From contig NZ_LECT01000042.1 in NCBI RefSeq assembly GCF_001027925.1, forward strand, positions 1-64,000: a stretch of DNA of 64,000 nt, written 5' to 3'. The notes under the pieces were generated by a model. That model was not told where the DNA came from and ran no database searches. It was given only the letters and a program-made list of their open reading frames with translations. How positions within the stretch are numbered: the stretch's first letter is position 1; the number at the start of each line of letters is the position of its first letter. Positions 26,445-34,486 of the stretch are shown piece by piece. Origin of the DNA: Rhodopirellula islandica (GTDB taxonomy: Bacteria > Planctomycetota > Planctomycetia > Pirellulales > Pirellulaceae). A program made the position numbers and the translations under genes.

Positions 26445-26559
26445 AATGTGTTCATCCTTGGTTGATGTTGGTTGTGCCGCGCGTCCTGGTCAGACTTAAC
26501 AGCGGCATGAATCGAATCAGAAACGGCTCGAGCTTCGGCTTGGGCCGTTTCGCATTGGC

Positions 26560-26799
26560 TCAAACCCATTGCTTCCGGGGCATCGGAACATCTGTGCGAC
26601 GATGCTTTGCTCGGGCTGGTTGACTGGCTCGCCTCGCCTTAAAGGCGTCCAAGTCTTCACGACTGACGCTCCATCTGGCTCGTTGCTTACCGAGCCCGAT
26701 GTTGACAGCTGGCAACTCTCCAGCCGCGATCAGGTTTCTCACTTGGTCGAATCCACAACCAAGCTCTGCTGCCACCTTTGGAACACTCAATCCCATCAT
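26560..26799 (-). CDS. excisionase-family HTH protein
   Basis: 79 residues. LSVPKVAAELGCGFDQVRNL then IAAGELPAVNIGLGKQRARW and VSREDLDAF form the typical MerR/excisionase-type (HTH_17) fold, with a basic tail. Such proteins bend DNA at att sites or regulate early genes. It begins just after the terminator that closes the integrase operon, so it probably has its own promoter. Start 26799 (MMGLS) or the next codon. Confidence 0.7.
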   Translation of the reverse strand: MMGLSVPKVAAELGCGFDQVRNLIAAGELPAVNIGLGKQRARWSVSREDLDAFKARRASQPARAKHRRTDVPMPRKQWV

Positions 26800-26816
26800 T
26801 CAACCTCGCTTGCGAA

Positions 26817-26852
26817 ACAAAAAAAAACCGTGCCACCAAATTGGCGACACGG
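26817..26852 (-). terminator. intrinsic terminator of the integrase operon
   Basis: A hairpin at 26828-26852 (CCGTG...CACGG with further imperfect pairing around AATT) is followed on the minus strand by a run of T (26827-26819). It lies about 80 bp after the stop of the 202-residue gene and ends the integrase transcript. Confidence 0.8.
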
Positions 26853-26933
26853 CAATGTTTAACGGGGTCTAAGCGACAGAGAAGACTTAAGCCCCGCTGT
26901 CTTTAAGCGTTTTAAGTTTCTTAGGTTTTGGCT

Positions 26934-27542
26934 TTAAATCTGATCGTTCTCCCAGCATTTCTTCTTCACGCGAGAGTGAAATTCATCACGGTGAACGAAG
27001 TATCGGTATTGCGTACTGCCTGGCTTCTGGAACCTCCAAATGCCGGCATGAGCGGGGTCAGTGCTGTCTGCTTCTTTGTTTCGCGTTGGTGCAGACCCGC
27101 TAAGATCCCCCGAACGCACCTCGATCCAGCTGTTGCTTCTGAGGACCTCTGACAATTTTGGCTTACCGCTTCCAGTTGGCACCGATGGTGGTTCAACCGT
27201 TGGAAGGGAGGCCGCCCACCGGGCGAGATTGTCCGCCTCGGCTCTTGCAAATTTGTGCCGTTGAATGGCCCCAGGGTCCATTAGGCACAAGTCCCCAATT
27301 TCTTCCATGCTTTGCAGTATCAACGCAGCGATTGCTGGGTACACCTCGGGACAGTCCAGCACGGGCTGTTCCATGAATGCGGTCGCATTGCGGATCATGA
27401 TCGGGATCGACCGCTTTGCTGCTTCACGCTTGTAGATTTCAGGGGACTCCAAATCAGGCGTGCTCATCGACAGTGTCGTCAGCATAGACCTCAACTCTTT
27501 GGTGAAGCCTTCGAAGCGTTTCAGGTTGCAATTATCATTCAT
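26934..27542 (-). CDS. unknown protein coupled to the integrase
   Basis: 202 residues from ATG 27542, which overlaps the integrase stop by 4 bp. The N-terminal half is helical (LKRFEGFTKELRSMLTTLSM, then PEVYPAIAALILQSMEEIGD). The C-terminal part, SNSWIEVRSGDLSGSAPTRN and IWRFQKPGSTQYRYFVHRDE, looks like a small beta-rich domain that could bind nucleic acid. No family recognised. The coupling suggests a role tied to integration, such as a recombination directionality or accessory factor. Confidence 0.6.
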   Translation of the reverse strand: MNDNCNLKRFEGFTKELRSMLTTLSMSTPDLESPEIYKREAAKRSIPIMIRNATAFMEQPVLDCPEVYPAIAALILQSMEEIGDLCLMDPGAIQRHKFARAEADNLARWAASLPTVEPPSVPTGSGKPKLSEVLRSNSWIEVRSGDLSGSAPTRNKEADSTDPAHAGIWRFQKPGSTQYRYFVHRDEFHSRVKKKCWENDQI

Positions 27543-28720
27543 TTCACACAGCCTTTTTCTGGTTTGCCATCCAAGAACCACTGGCGAACGTGTTCACACA
27601 CAGCCTTCACTCGCTCTTGTTCGATCCCTTCCCGGTAGCCGCCCCTCATGCTGCTGTCTTTGTGCCCCATGACATAATCGACCGCCTCGGGATCCCTAGC
27701 ACCGCTGGCGACCGTCGCGAAAGTGTGCCTCAGGCTGTAGTGGCCCACGTGAGCCTTGTTGATCCCAATGGCAGTTTTGAGCTTGCCAAACGCCTGGGTG
27801 AGCGGCCGCGTTGTGCTTCCATCGACTGACCACGGTTGTCGACGCTTCGTCAGGAACGCCAACGGCTTCAATCGTTCCGATGTCGTGAATGGCTTTTGCT
27901 CAATCGCGAGACGCAGCTCGGCAACGGTTTCTGGCCACAACCAGCAACCTCGAGCTACCCCGGTTTTGCCCCTCGGCTCGCCCAACCAATTATTGGCGAA
28001 GTCAATGTGGTCGATTCGCAGCCTGCCGATGTCGGCGGTGCCGTAGGCCGCATTGATTCCAAGCAGGATGAAGGATCGCATTGGTTGTGACGCTGCGTTG
28101 AACAGCGTCCATACCTCCTCAACCGTGAACTCCTTTGCGTGCTGCTTGGCTTCGTGCTTCAGCAACGCTGACTTGGCGACTGCCTTCAATCCGACCTTGT
28201 AACGAATGTCCCGCTTGGTCGCCTCGATGTCGTTGGCGTAATTGAACAGCACACGCACCAAACGCAGGTTGTTGTTGATGGTGATCGGGCTCCACGTGCT
28301 CGGCAGTGATCGCCGGTATCGCTCGAAATCACCAGGGCGAAGCGAATCGAGTCGGCGACCCTTCCCAAAGAACGCGGCCACGTCCTTGACCATGCCGTGA
28401 TACTCATTGAGCGTCACCTTCGTCAATTCGTCGCGCTCGTGCATCAACTCTTTCGAATCCATGAACGCATTGCAAAGCCAGCCAACCGATACACCCGCGA
28501 GTGCAACGTCAGGGTCGCGGCCTTCCAGCAGCGCTAGCTTGGTCCGCTCCCATTCATTTTCAGCGGCAACAGGATCGGCCCACACGCCGAAGTAGTGGAG
28601 TTTGCCGCGGACCTTCTTGGCCCACTGACCGGAAGAATGCGCGAAGAGGGGAAAATCCTTTCGCGGCTTGGCGGGTTTGCTGGCTCTTTTTCCCGCTTCT
28701 GTTACATTGCGTCTTGTCAT
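27539..28720 (-). CDS. int: tyrosine recombinase (integrase)
   Basis: 393 residues. An N-terminal arm-binding-like region (1-75), a core-binding SAM-like domain (about 78-170) and the catalytic domain (about 195-375). Catalytic residues seen: Lys252 in RGKTG, His327 and Arg331 in HYSLRHTF, His353 in VMGHKD and the nucleophile Tyr362 in GGYREGI. The first catalytic Arg, expected near residue 227 in a GxRxSE-type motif, is Gly in AAYGTADIGRL. The gene reads away from the right attachment repeat, 154 bp from it, as expected for an integrase of this element. Confidence 0.93.
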   Translation of the reverse strand: MTRRNVTEAGKRASKPAKPRKDFPLFAHSSGQWAKKVRGKLHYFGVWADPVAAENEWERTKLALLEGRDPDVALAGVSVGWLCNAFMDSKELMHERDELTKVTLNEYHGMVKDVAAFFGKGRRLDSLRPGDFERYRRSLPSTWSPITINNNLRLVRVLFNYANDIEATKRDIRYKVGLKAVAKSALLKHEAKQHAKEFTVEEVWTLFNAASQPMRSFILLGINAAYGTADIGRLRIDHIDFANNWLGEPRGKTGVARGCWLWPETVAELRLAIEQKPFTTSERLKPLAFLTKRRQPWSVDGSTTRPLTQAFGKLKTAIGINKAHVGHYSLRHTFATVASGARDPEAVDYVMGHKDSSMRGGYREGIEQERVKAVCEHVRQWFLDGKPEKGCVK

Positions 28721-28833
28721 GATTGCTCCTCACAAGCAGTCTTGATTGCCTCGTCAGTGTTGACGCACTGGCGGGGCGTTTTGCTATCACCAGACTCGTT
28801 CTGGTGCGTGCATCATACGAATTTTCGCTTCCA

Positions 28834-28853
28834 GGTGTACCGCCTGGTGTACC
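28834..28853. other. candidate integrase arm-binding sites, right end
   Basis: GGTGTACC occurs at 28834-28841 and again at 28846-28853, 20 bp inside the right attachment repeat, matching the pair at 18620-18637. Nearby dyads lie at 28755-28770 (CAGTG/CACTG) and 28788-28806 (CACCAG/CTGGTG). A TTGACG at 28760-28765 may be part of a promoter now serving the tRNA. Confidence 0.45.
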
Positions 28854-28873
28854 AACGCGAAAAAGTTTCACTA

Positions 28874-28914
28874 GGGGCTGTAGCTCAGTTGGTTAGAGCT
28901 GGGAACTCATAATT
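28874..28914 (+). repeat. right attachment repeat (attR side)
   Basis: Identical over 41 bp to 18484-18524. It forms the 5' part of the intact tRNA, so the element supplied or preserved this half when it integrated. Confidence 0.9.
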
Positions 28915-28947
28915 CCTAGGTCGCGGGTTCAAGTCCTGCCAGCCCTA
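28874..28947 (+). tRNA. tRNA with CAT anticodon (Met or Ile2)
   Basis: A full cloverleaf can be drawn. The acceptor stem pairs GGGGCTG with CAGCCCT, with one G-U at the end. The D stem pairs GCTC with GAGC, the anticodon stem GGGAA with TTCCT around loop CTCATAA, and the T stem GCGGG with CCTGC around TTCAAGT. The discriminator is A and the CCA end is not encoded. CAT can be elongator Met or the Ile2 tRNA modified by TilS; this cannot be decided by eye. The tRNA is the integration site of the element on its left. Confidence 0.93.
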
Positions 28948-28970
28948 CCTTTTCTTTTGCTCGCCCTTTC

Positions 28971-30161
28971 ATGCCACGCCAACCCTCGTCCTCCAAATCA
29001 AAACGTCCCTCGTCTTCGTCCAAAGACCAGTCGACGTCCTCGGCAAAACGAATCAACCAATTGCTCGCATCCGCTGGCTTTGGCAGCCGGAGGCAATGCG
29101 AAGAATTGATTCGTGAAGGACGCGTGGATGTGGACGACGAAACGATCACGGAATTGGGAACCACCGTCGACCCGAACGTCCAAAAAGTTCGCGTCGATGG
29201 GAATTACCTGCGTCCCCAAAAGCTGGTTTATTACGTCGTCAACAAACCCGTTGGCATCGTGACGACCAACCGAGACCCCCGCGGTCGCCCTCGCGTGATC
29301 GACTTGGTTCCTCCGACCGAACGTGTCTTTCCCGTCGGCCGCTTGGATTTGTCCAGTGAAGGTCTGATCTTGCTGACCAACGACGGTGACCTGGCTCAAA
29401 AATTGGCTCACCCCAAATTCGGCATTCAGAAGATCTACCGGGTCATCGTTGCGGGCGAAGTCCGCGGTGAAACGATGAAGAAGATGCGGGAAGGCATGTA
29501 CATCGCTGAAGGCTTTGTCCAAGTCGACGGTGCGAAGATCATCAAGGCACGCTCCAAAGCCACCGAGATGGAAATTCGGCTGAAGGAAGGCAAGAACCGC
29601 GAAATTCGTCGGATCCTAGCTCGGCTTGGCCACAAAGTTCAACAACTCCGACGTGTCGCGATCGGACCATTGAAATTGGGCGACGTGCCGCGGGGCGCCT
29701 ATCGCAAACTCACGCGAGACGAAGTCGATAAGTTGCGCCGCAGCATTGACGCGGCTGAGAAAGCGGAACAAGCGGCCGCACCAGCCCGCCCGAATTCGAA
29801 ACAGTCCATCAAACGACGCCCCGGTGGCGCCAACCGCAATGTTGCGTCCAAAGGAACCGGCGCTCGCCCGGCAACCAAGGGCGTTCGGAAGGCCGTCAAG
29901 AAGAGTCGTTCAACCGACACGCGTGTCAAAGCGACCTCGCCAAAGACATCCAAGGCTGTCAAAAAGCGAACGGTCTCGAGTGCCGGTTCGACCGGAACCA
30001 TCATCGGTGCCGATCCCCCCAAAGCGTCCCGCAGCAAAGCCGAACGCGGGTCCAACCCGGACATCATCCGCAAACGTACCGCTGGCAAGAAACCAAGCAC
30101 CAGGCCTGGCGGTGTGAAGAAAGGCCGCGGCAAAGCATCTCGCCGCGACGGTCGTTCGTGA
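28971..30161 (+). CDS. RsuA/RluB family pseudouridine synthase
   Basis: Ribosomal RNA pseudouridine synthase, 396 residues. A Ser/Lys-rich leader (1-24) is followed by an S4 RNA-binding domain (about 26-85, KRINQLLASAGFGSRRQCEE) and the catalytic domain (about 85-255). The catalytic Asp is Asp126 in VGRLDLSSEGLILLTNDGDL. GKNREIRRILARLGHKVQQL is the usual family end motif. A very basic, low-complexity tail of about 140 residues (Lys, Arg, Ser, Thr, Pro) follows and is probably disordered and RNA-contacting; it is longer than in E. coli relatives. Large- versus small-subunit specificity cannot be told. The gene starts 23 bp after the tRNA. Confidence 0.92.
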   Translation: MPRQPSSSKSKRPSSSSKDQSTSSAKRINQLLASAGFGSRRQCEELIREGRVDVDDETITELGTTVDPNVQKVRVDGNYLRPQKLVYYVVNKPVGIVTTNRDPRGRPRVIDLVPPTERVFPVGRLDLSSEGLILLTNDGDLAQKLAHPKFGIQKIYRVIVAGEVRGETMKKMREGMYIAEGFVQVDGAKIIKARSKATEMEIRLKEGKNREIRRILARLGHKVQQLRRVAIGPLKLGDVPRGAYRKLTRDEVDKLRRSIDAAEKAEQAAAPARPNSKQSIKRRPGGANRNVASKGTGARPATKGVRKAVKKSRSTDTRVKATSPKTSKAVKKRTVSSAGSTGTIIGADPPKASRSKAERGSNPDIIRKRTAGKKPSTRPGGVKKGRGKASRRDGRS

Positions 30162-30369
30162 CCACGGTGAATGCTTGGGTTGGGTGACCGCAGGGCGGAC
30201 TTCCCAGTCCGTTCTCCCCACGAGGCCATGCTGCGACTGGATGCCGTTGGTTCGCGGGTTTCCACCTGGTGCAGCTCTCCCAAGACGAAGTTTGAGGGGA
30301 CGTCCAGCAACGCCATTCAGGTGAGGGCTGGGCATGGGGAAGCGGCGTGGATTGCCCTCCCCCGGTAAT

Positions 30370-30617
30370 CTCGCTCAACGCTCGCTTTCCGACCCCTCCC
30401 GCTGCACGGGCGGGGTTCTTAAGGCATTGCAAGCACAGCGTTTAAAAACTGCACGACCGCGTCTCGCGGGCGGGATTCAAAGGGCATTGGGAGCACGACA
30501 CTTGTTCCCAGGCTCTGCCTGGGAACACACTGTCTTGGAGGCTCCGCCTCCCGATTCTGTCTCAGCAGGCGGAGCCTGCCGTGCATTGCGTCCCCACGCA
30601 GAGCCTGGGAACGAGCA
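30370..30617. repeat. cluster of dispersed intergenic repeats
   Basis: The gene-free stretch 30162-30658 is filled with repeats. A 36-bp block at 30370-30405 recurs with three changes at 36874-36909. A hairpin at 30504-30526 (GTTCCCAGGC/GCCTGGGAAC) is followed by GAGGCTCCGCCTC and a reversed partial copy ending GAGCCTGGGAACGAGC at about 30616. Such CCCAGGCTCTGCCTGGG units are widespread intergenic palindromes. No gene is seen here. Confidence 0.7.
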
Positions 30618-30658
30618 AAAGCCTCACGACCTCTTCCCGTCGGAGGAAACACACGATC

Positions 30659-30991
30659 TCAAAGGTCGTCGTCTTCGCCCAGCATTCCAATCGAGGAGAG
30701 CAGCTCGCTCATTTCGGCGGCGGCGTGAGAATCGTTCTGCGACCGCGCCTGTTCGATCCCGTCGCGCAGAATCGCGCGAGCCTCGTCCACCCGCCCCAGG
30801 TCCACCAACTGCTGCGCGGCCATGAAGAAGGCGGGAACGTACGGCGGGTTGTCGGTGAACAGACCCCGAAGTTTCGCCAAACTGGTTTCGTGATCGCCTT
30901 CCGATCGAAATTCCATCGCCAAGGAGTATCGCAGGAATGTGTCGCTGGGATCGTCCGCCAACATGGCTTCAATTTTTTCGCGTCGAGACAT
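30659..30991 (-). CDS. small TPR-like protein
   Basis: 110 residues, starting MSRREKIEAMLADDPSDTFL. Two to three helix-turn-helix units with TPR spacing (RYSLAMEFRSEGDHETSLAK, then YVPAFFMAAQQLVDLGRVDE and ARAILRDGIEQA) suggest a protein-binding adaptor. No signal peptide, so cytoplasmic. It is convergent with the pseudouridine synthase and divergent from the large DUF11 gene. The partner is unknown. Confidence 0.8.
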   Translation of the reverse strand: MSRREKIEAMLADDPSDTFLRYSLAMEFRSEGDHETSLAKLRGLFTDNPPYVPAFFMAAQQLVDLGRVDEARAILRDGIEQARSQNDSHAAAEMSELLSSIGMLGEDDDL

Positions 30992-31202
30992 GAAACTCCA
31001 TCGCTCGAAAGGGTGGCAAAGCTGAAAACACCGCCCGTGACCGGTGCTTCTTTGGGGGGACCAAACCGCCCGTCGTCATAAATGACACAGGCCGAATTTT
31101 TGTCCAAACCGTCATCGTCGTTCAAATTCATTCAGCACGGAATACCCAAACAGCCGATACCACGATCGAATCACCCTTTCGTGTCACGAGACGAGTACAA
31201 AA

Positions 31203-34200
31203 ATGTCGCGCGGTCTTTGTCAACTCATCACGCAATTGGCGTCACCACGCCGTCGCCTGCCGGTCATCATGGCCGCAGCGATGTTCGCGACGTCCTTCAA
31301 CGTCGGCCCCACGCCATGGACCTCCTCGGAGGCAAATCGCGTTGCTGCCCAAGAAACCACCGAGAACTCTGAAATCCAACAGGTTGTCGGGAAACAGCTC
31401 AGCGGCCGCGGGACGTCCCGCGGCGGTCTGTTCAGTGCCTTTGGCTCTGGGTCCCAGACGACCACCCGTTCGTCCAGCAACGGATTGCTTGGCAATTTGT
31501 TCGGCGGCAGCGACTCGTCCTCTTCCAGTGCCAGCAACAGCGGTCGCACCGCCACCGCCGTCAACAGTGACCGCACCGTGGATTGGAGCGGCGTTCCGAC
31601 CCACCGCAGTCAGGCCAGCAGCACCGCTCAAAACAACAGCAGCGGACCGGCTCCTTTGCGTGATCCCAACGCGAGTTCACGTGTGGCCCAGCGACCGACT
31701 TCCCAGTCAACCTCGCGAGTGCCGCAACCACCCAAAATGGAAACGTCGATTGCGCGAACCGCTCCCTCGACACCGATCCGCGTTGAAAGCAAATCGACTC
31801 CCGTTCCAGTCGTCCGCAGCACGCCCATCGCGATTTCACCTGTCAGGACCGAACCGGTTGAAATCATTCCGAAGGTTTCACGCCGAATTCTGAAAGTCGA
31901 AACCGAGCCAACGATTGAAGAATTGTCTTCGACCGAATCCTCACGACGTCAAAAGCCGACGGTTGTTGCAAAGACCGAACCCAAACCCGTTCCGGCCAAG
32001 ACCCCTTCGGTCGATGTCGCCAAGGCGGAACCCAAGCCACAGCCAAAAGCAGCCGTGAAACCACCGGCACCGGTTGAGAAAGCAGCACCCAAGGTGGCCT
32101 CGAAACCGGCCCCTGCTCCTGCCCCAACTGCCGTCGCCCAAACAGCACCGGTTGCCAAGCCAACCCCTGCCGCACCGGCAATGCCCGTGCAAGCGCCGGC
32201 ACCGGCCAAAGCACCTGCAACCGTCGCTCAAAGCCAACCTGTGGCCAAGCCCGCACCGGCTCCACAACGGATCAGCCAACTGGTACCACCTAAGAGTGTT
32301 GCCATGGCACCGATCCAGGCTCCCGCCCCGGCCGTGCCGGCACCGCTGGCGACACCTGCCAAGACAGCGTCGTCCTCGATCACGCTGGGCGAAGCTCGCC
32401 AGGCACCTTCGACAACGCAACCCAACGATTCCTTCGTGGCTGCCAACTCTCGTCCAGCGACTCCACGCCAGCCCGTGGCAGTGCCCAACGAAGCACCTAC
32501 TAAGATGCAAACGTTTGGTGGAGGCCGCGCTGACAGTCGCCCATCAGGCTCGCTTTCGGCCAGCGGAGCAACCGACATTGCCTTGCGTCCCATCAGCGAT
32601 CGATTGCCAGTTGGTGCCGCAGATCAAACTGCTGAATCCGCCTTGGGTCAACCACAGTCGGCATGGCACAACTCCAACGGTGTTTCCCACGATCAGTTCC
32701 AAACGCGTGATCCCTTCCAGGCTCAATCGTCGGTGCCAGCTCGATCGATTTCCGGCCCAGCCGCCAACGCTGGTCCGAACCAATCGGATTATCCCAACAC
32801 AATGCGGGGAACAACGCCAGCTCCTGCTGTCGAAACGGTCAAGGCCATGCCTTCCTCGTCGACATCCAGTGAACTGCCCGGGATCCGAGTCATCACGGCT
32901 GGCCCGAAGAAGGTCATGATCCGCCAAACGCACCCCTACGAAATTCGAGTCGAGAATCGTGGGAACGTCGACGCGGAAGGCTTGGTCATTCGCGCCTACA
33001 TCCCTGATTGGGCCGATGTGGTTGGCCAACAAGCCAGTCGCGGCGACGTGGCAGGTTCGACCGAAAACAGTGTCCGTCAACTCAACTGGCGAATCGAACA
33101 CCTGAAGGCCGGCCAAACCGAACGCATGCTTGTTCGCCTGAAAGCCGCTCGCAGCGGAACCCATGACTTGAACGTCGACTGGACCATCGCTCCCCAACAG
33201 GAACGGATGCAAGTCGAAGTTCAAGAACCAGAACTCGCTCTCACGATCGATGGTCCCGATGAAGTCATCTATGGCCAATCGAAGACGTATACCATCCGCG
33301 TGTTGAATCCGGGCGACGGAGTGGCACCCAACGTGGTGTTCACGTTGTCACCTGAATCCAGCACGCCACAAAGCCAACGCATCGGTGACATCCCATCGGG
33401 CAAGGAAGCTCAATTCGAAGTTGAGTTGACCGCACAAGATCTGGGTGACTTGAAGATTCACGGCTTGGCCAGCGGAGACTTGGAGTTGAAGGCTGAAGCG
33501 GACAAAAACGTTCGCGTTTTGGCTGCGGATCTGGAAGCCGTTTTGACAGGCCCGGAACTCAAGTATCAAAACACGGATGCGATGTACCAATTGGAACTGA
33601 CCAACCATGGCACCACCGCCAGTGACGATGTCTTGGCAACCTTGACCTTGCCGATGGGCGTCACCTACATCGGTGGCATGGAAGGCGCTTCGTTGATCGA
33701 CAATCAACTGCGTTGGAAAATCGCTTCGTTGACCCCAGGTGCCCGGCGCAACTATCAATTCCAGTGCCGTCTCGACTCCACCGGGCAACATGAATTCACG
33801 TTCAAGTGCAAAGGCAGTGCTGCTGGGCAAACCGGCGTCGCCTTGACCACCAACGTGGAAGCGATCGCTGACTTGGTTCTTTCGATTGAAGACCCCTCGG
33901 CACCTGCTCCGGTTGGGCAAGACGTGACCTATCAAATTGTCATCCGCAACCGCGGCAGCAAACCAGCCACGGACGTTCGAGCGATCGCTCAGTTCAGCAA
34001 CGGCATCGAACCTCAGCAATTGCTGGGCAACGATGGCAAGGTCATCACCGGTCAGGTTCTGATCAATCCCATTGCTCGGATCGACGCCGGAGAAGAAGTC
34101 CGCATGAAAATCGTTGCCAAGGCAGCCGAGGGTGGGCATCATCGCTTCCGCACCGAAGTTCGCAGCGGCGACACGATTTTGGTGGCCGAAGAAGCAACGC

Positions 34201-34280
34201 ACTACATGAACGCACGCAACGAACGGATCAGCCGTCGCAGCGGGCCGGGTGGCAACGAGTTCTCCTTGCCACTGCGTTGA
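31203..34280 (+). CDS. exported DUF11/CARDB-repeat protein with Pro/Ala-rich region
   Basis: 1,025 residues. A basic N-terminus and a hydrophobic stretch (about 18-35) suggest export. Residues about 60-550 are low complexity: Ser/Asn-rich first, then Pro/Ala/Lys-rich (about 250-400, repeated KPAPAPAP-like segments), probably an extended spacer through the cell envelope. Four beta-sandwich repeats of the DUF11/CARDB kind begin near 559, 676, 775 and 890, with hallmarks such as YEIRVENRGNVDAEGLVIRA and VTYQIVIRNRGSKPATDVRA. Such repeats usually occur in surface or periplasmic structural proteins. A strong terminator follows at 34400-34439, so it is probably monocistronic. Confidence 0.85.
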   Translation: MSRGLCQLITQLASPRRRLPVIMAAAMFATSFNVGPTPWTSSEANRVAAQETTENSEIQQVVGKQLSGRGTSRGGLFSAFGSGSQTTTRSSSNGLLGNLFGGSDSSSSSASNSGRTATAVNSDRTVDWSGVPTHRSQASSTAQNNSSGPAPLRDPNASSRVAQRPTSQSTSRVPQPPKMETSIARTAPSTPIRVESKSTPVPVVRSTPIAISPVRTEPVEIIPKVSRRILKVETEPTIEELSSTESSRRQKPTVVAKTEPKPVPAKTPSVDVAKAEPKPQPKAAVKPPAPVEKAAPKVASKPAPAPAPTAVAQTAPVAKPTPAAPAMPVQAPAPAKAPATVAQSQPVAKPAPAPQRISQLVPPKSVAMAPIQAPAPAVPAPLATPAKTASSSITLGEARQAPSTTQPNDSFVAANSRPATPRQPVAVPNEAPTKMQTFGGGRADSRPSGSLSASGATDIALRPISDRLPVGAADQTAESALGQPQSAWHNSNGVSHDQFQTRDPFQAQSSVPARSISGPAANAGPNQSDYPNTMRGTTPAPAVETVKAMPSSSTSSELPGIRVITAGPKKVMIRQTHPYEIRVENRGNVDAEGLVIRAYIPDWADVVGQQASRGDVAGSTENSVRQLNWRIEHLKAGQTERMLVRLKAARSGTHDLNVDWTIAPQQERMQVEVQEPELALTIDGPDEVIYGQSKTYTIRVLNPGDGVAPNVVFTLSPESSTPQSQRIGDIPSGKEAQFEVELTAQDLGDLKIHGLASGDLELKAEADKNVRVLAADLEAVLTGPELKYQNTDAMYQLELTNHGTTASDDVLATLTLPMGVTYIGGMEGASLIDNQLRWKIASLTPGARRNYQFQCRLDSTGQHEFTFKCKGSAAGQTGVALTTNVEAIADLVLSIEDPSAPAPVGQDVTYQIVIRNRGSKPATDVRAIAQFSNGIEPQQLLGNDGKVITGQVLINPIARIDAGEEVRMKIVAKAAEGGHHRFRTEVRSGDTILVAEEATHYMNARNERISRRSGPGGNEFSLPLR

Positions 34281-34399
34281 TGGGAACCTGACTGCACGAT
34301 TTGCGACTTGCCCTCCGGTCACTCCAGGGTGATTCCGAGACTGAAGGAGCGGGACGTAGGAAGCAGTCCAATCGGCGGGAACGTCTGATAATCAATCCA

Positions 34400-34439
34400 A
34401 AGGCGGCGTGATGGGAAACCAACACGCCGCCTTTTTTTT
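34400..34439 (+). terminator. intrinsic terminator after the DUF11-repeat gene
   Basis: AAGGCGGCGTG (34400-34410) pairs perfectly with CACGCCGCCTT (34423-34433) and runs into eight T residues (34432-34439). Textbook form, 120 bp after the stop at 34280. Confidence 0.92.
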
Positions 34440-34486
34440 GATAATTCATCCTTTTCCCAGCGAGGGGTTTCAGTGAAAATGGCGGC

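Larger units (their letters stand above)
18484..28914. mobile_element. 10.4-kb integrated phage-like element
   Basis: The element is bounded by a 41-bp direct repeat derived from a tRNA and has a tyrosine integrase next to its right end. All its genes lie on the minus strand, many with 4-bp ATGA overlaps, unlike the mixed host genes around it. It carries HTH regulators, a possible replication gene with iterons, an M41-type peptidase domain, a terminase-small-like protein and a tape-measure protein. No major capsid, portal, large terminase, tail tube or lysis gene is recognisable. It may be a phage satellite or a prophage reduced by deletion. Terminators close both ends of its gene blocks. Confidence 0.88.
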
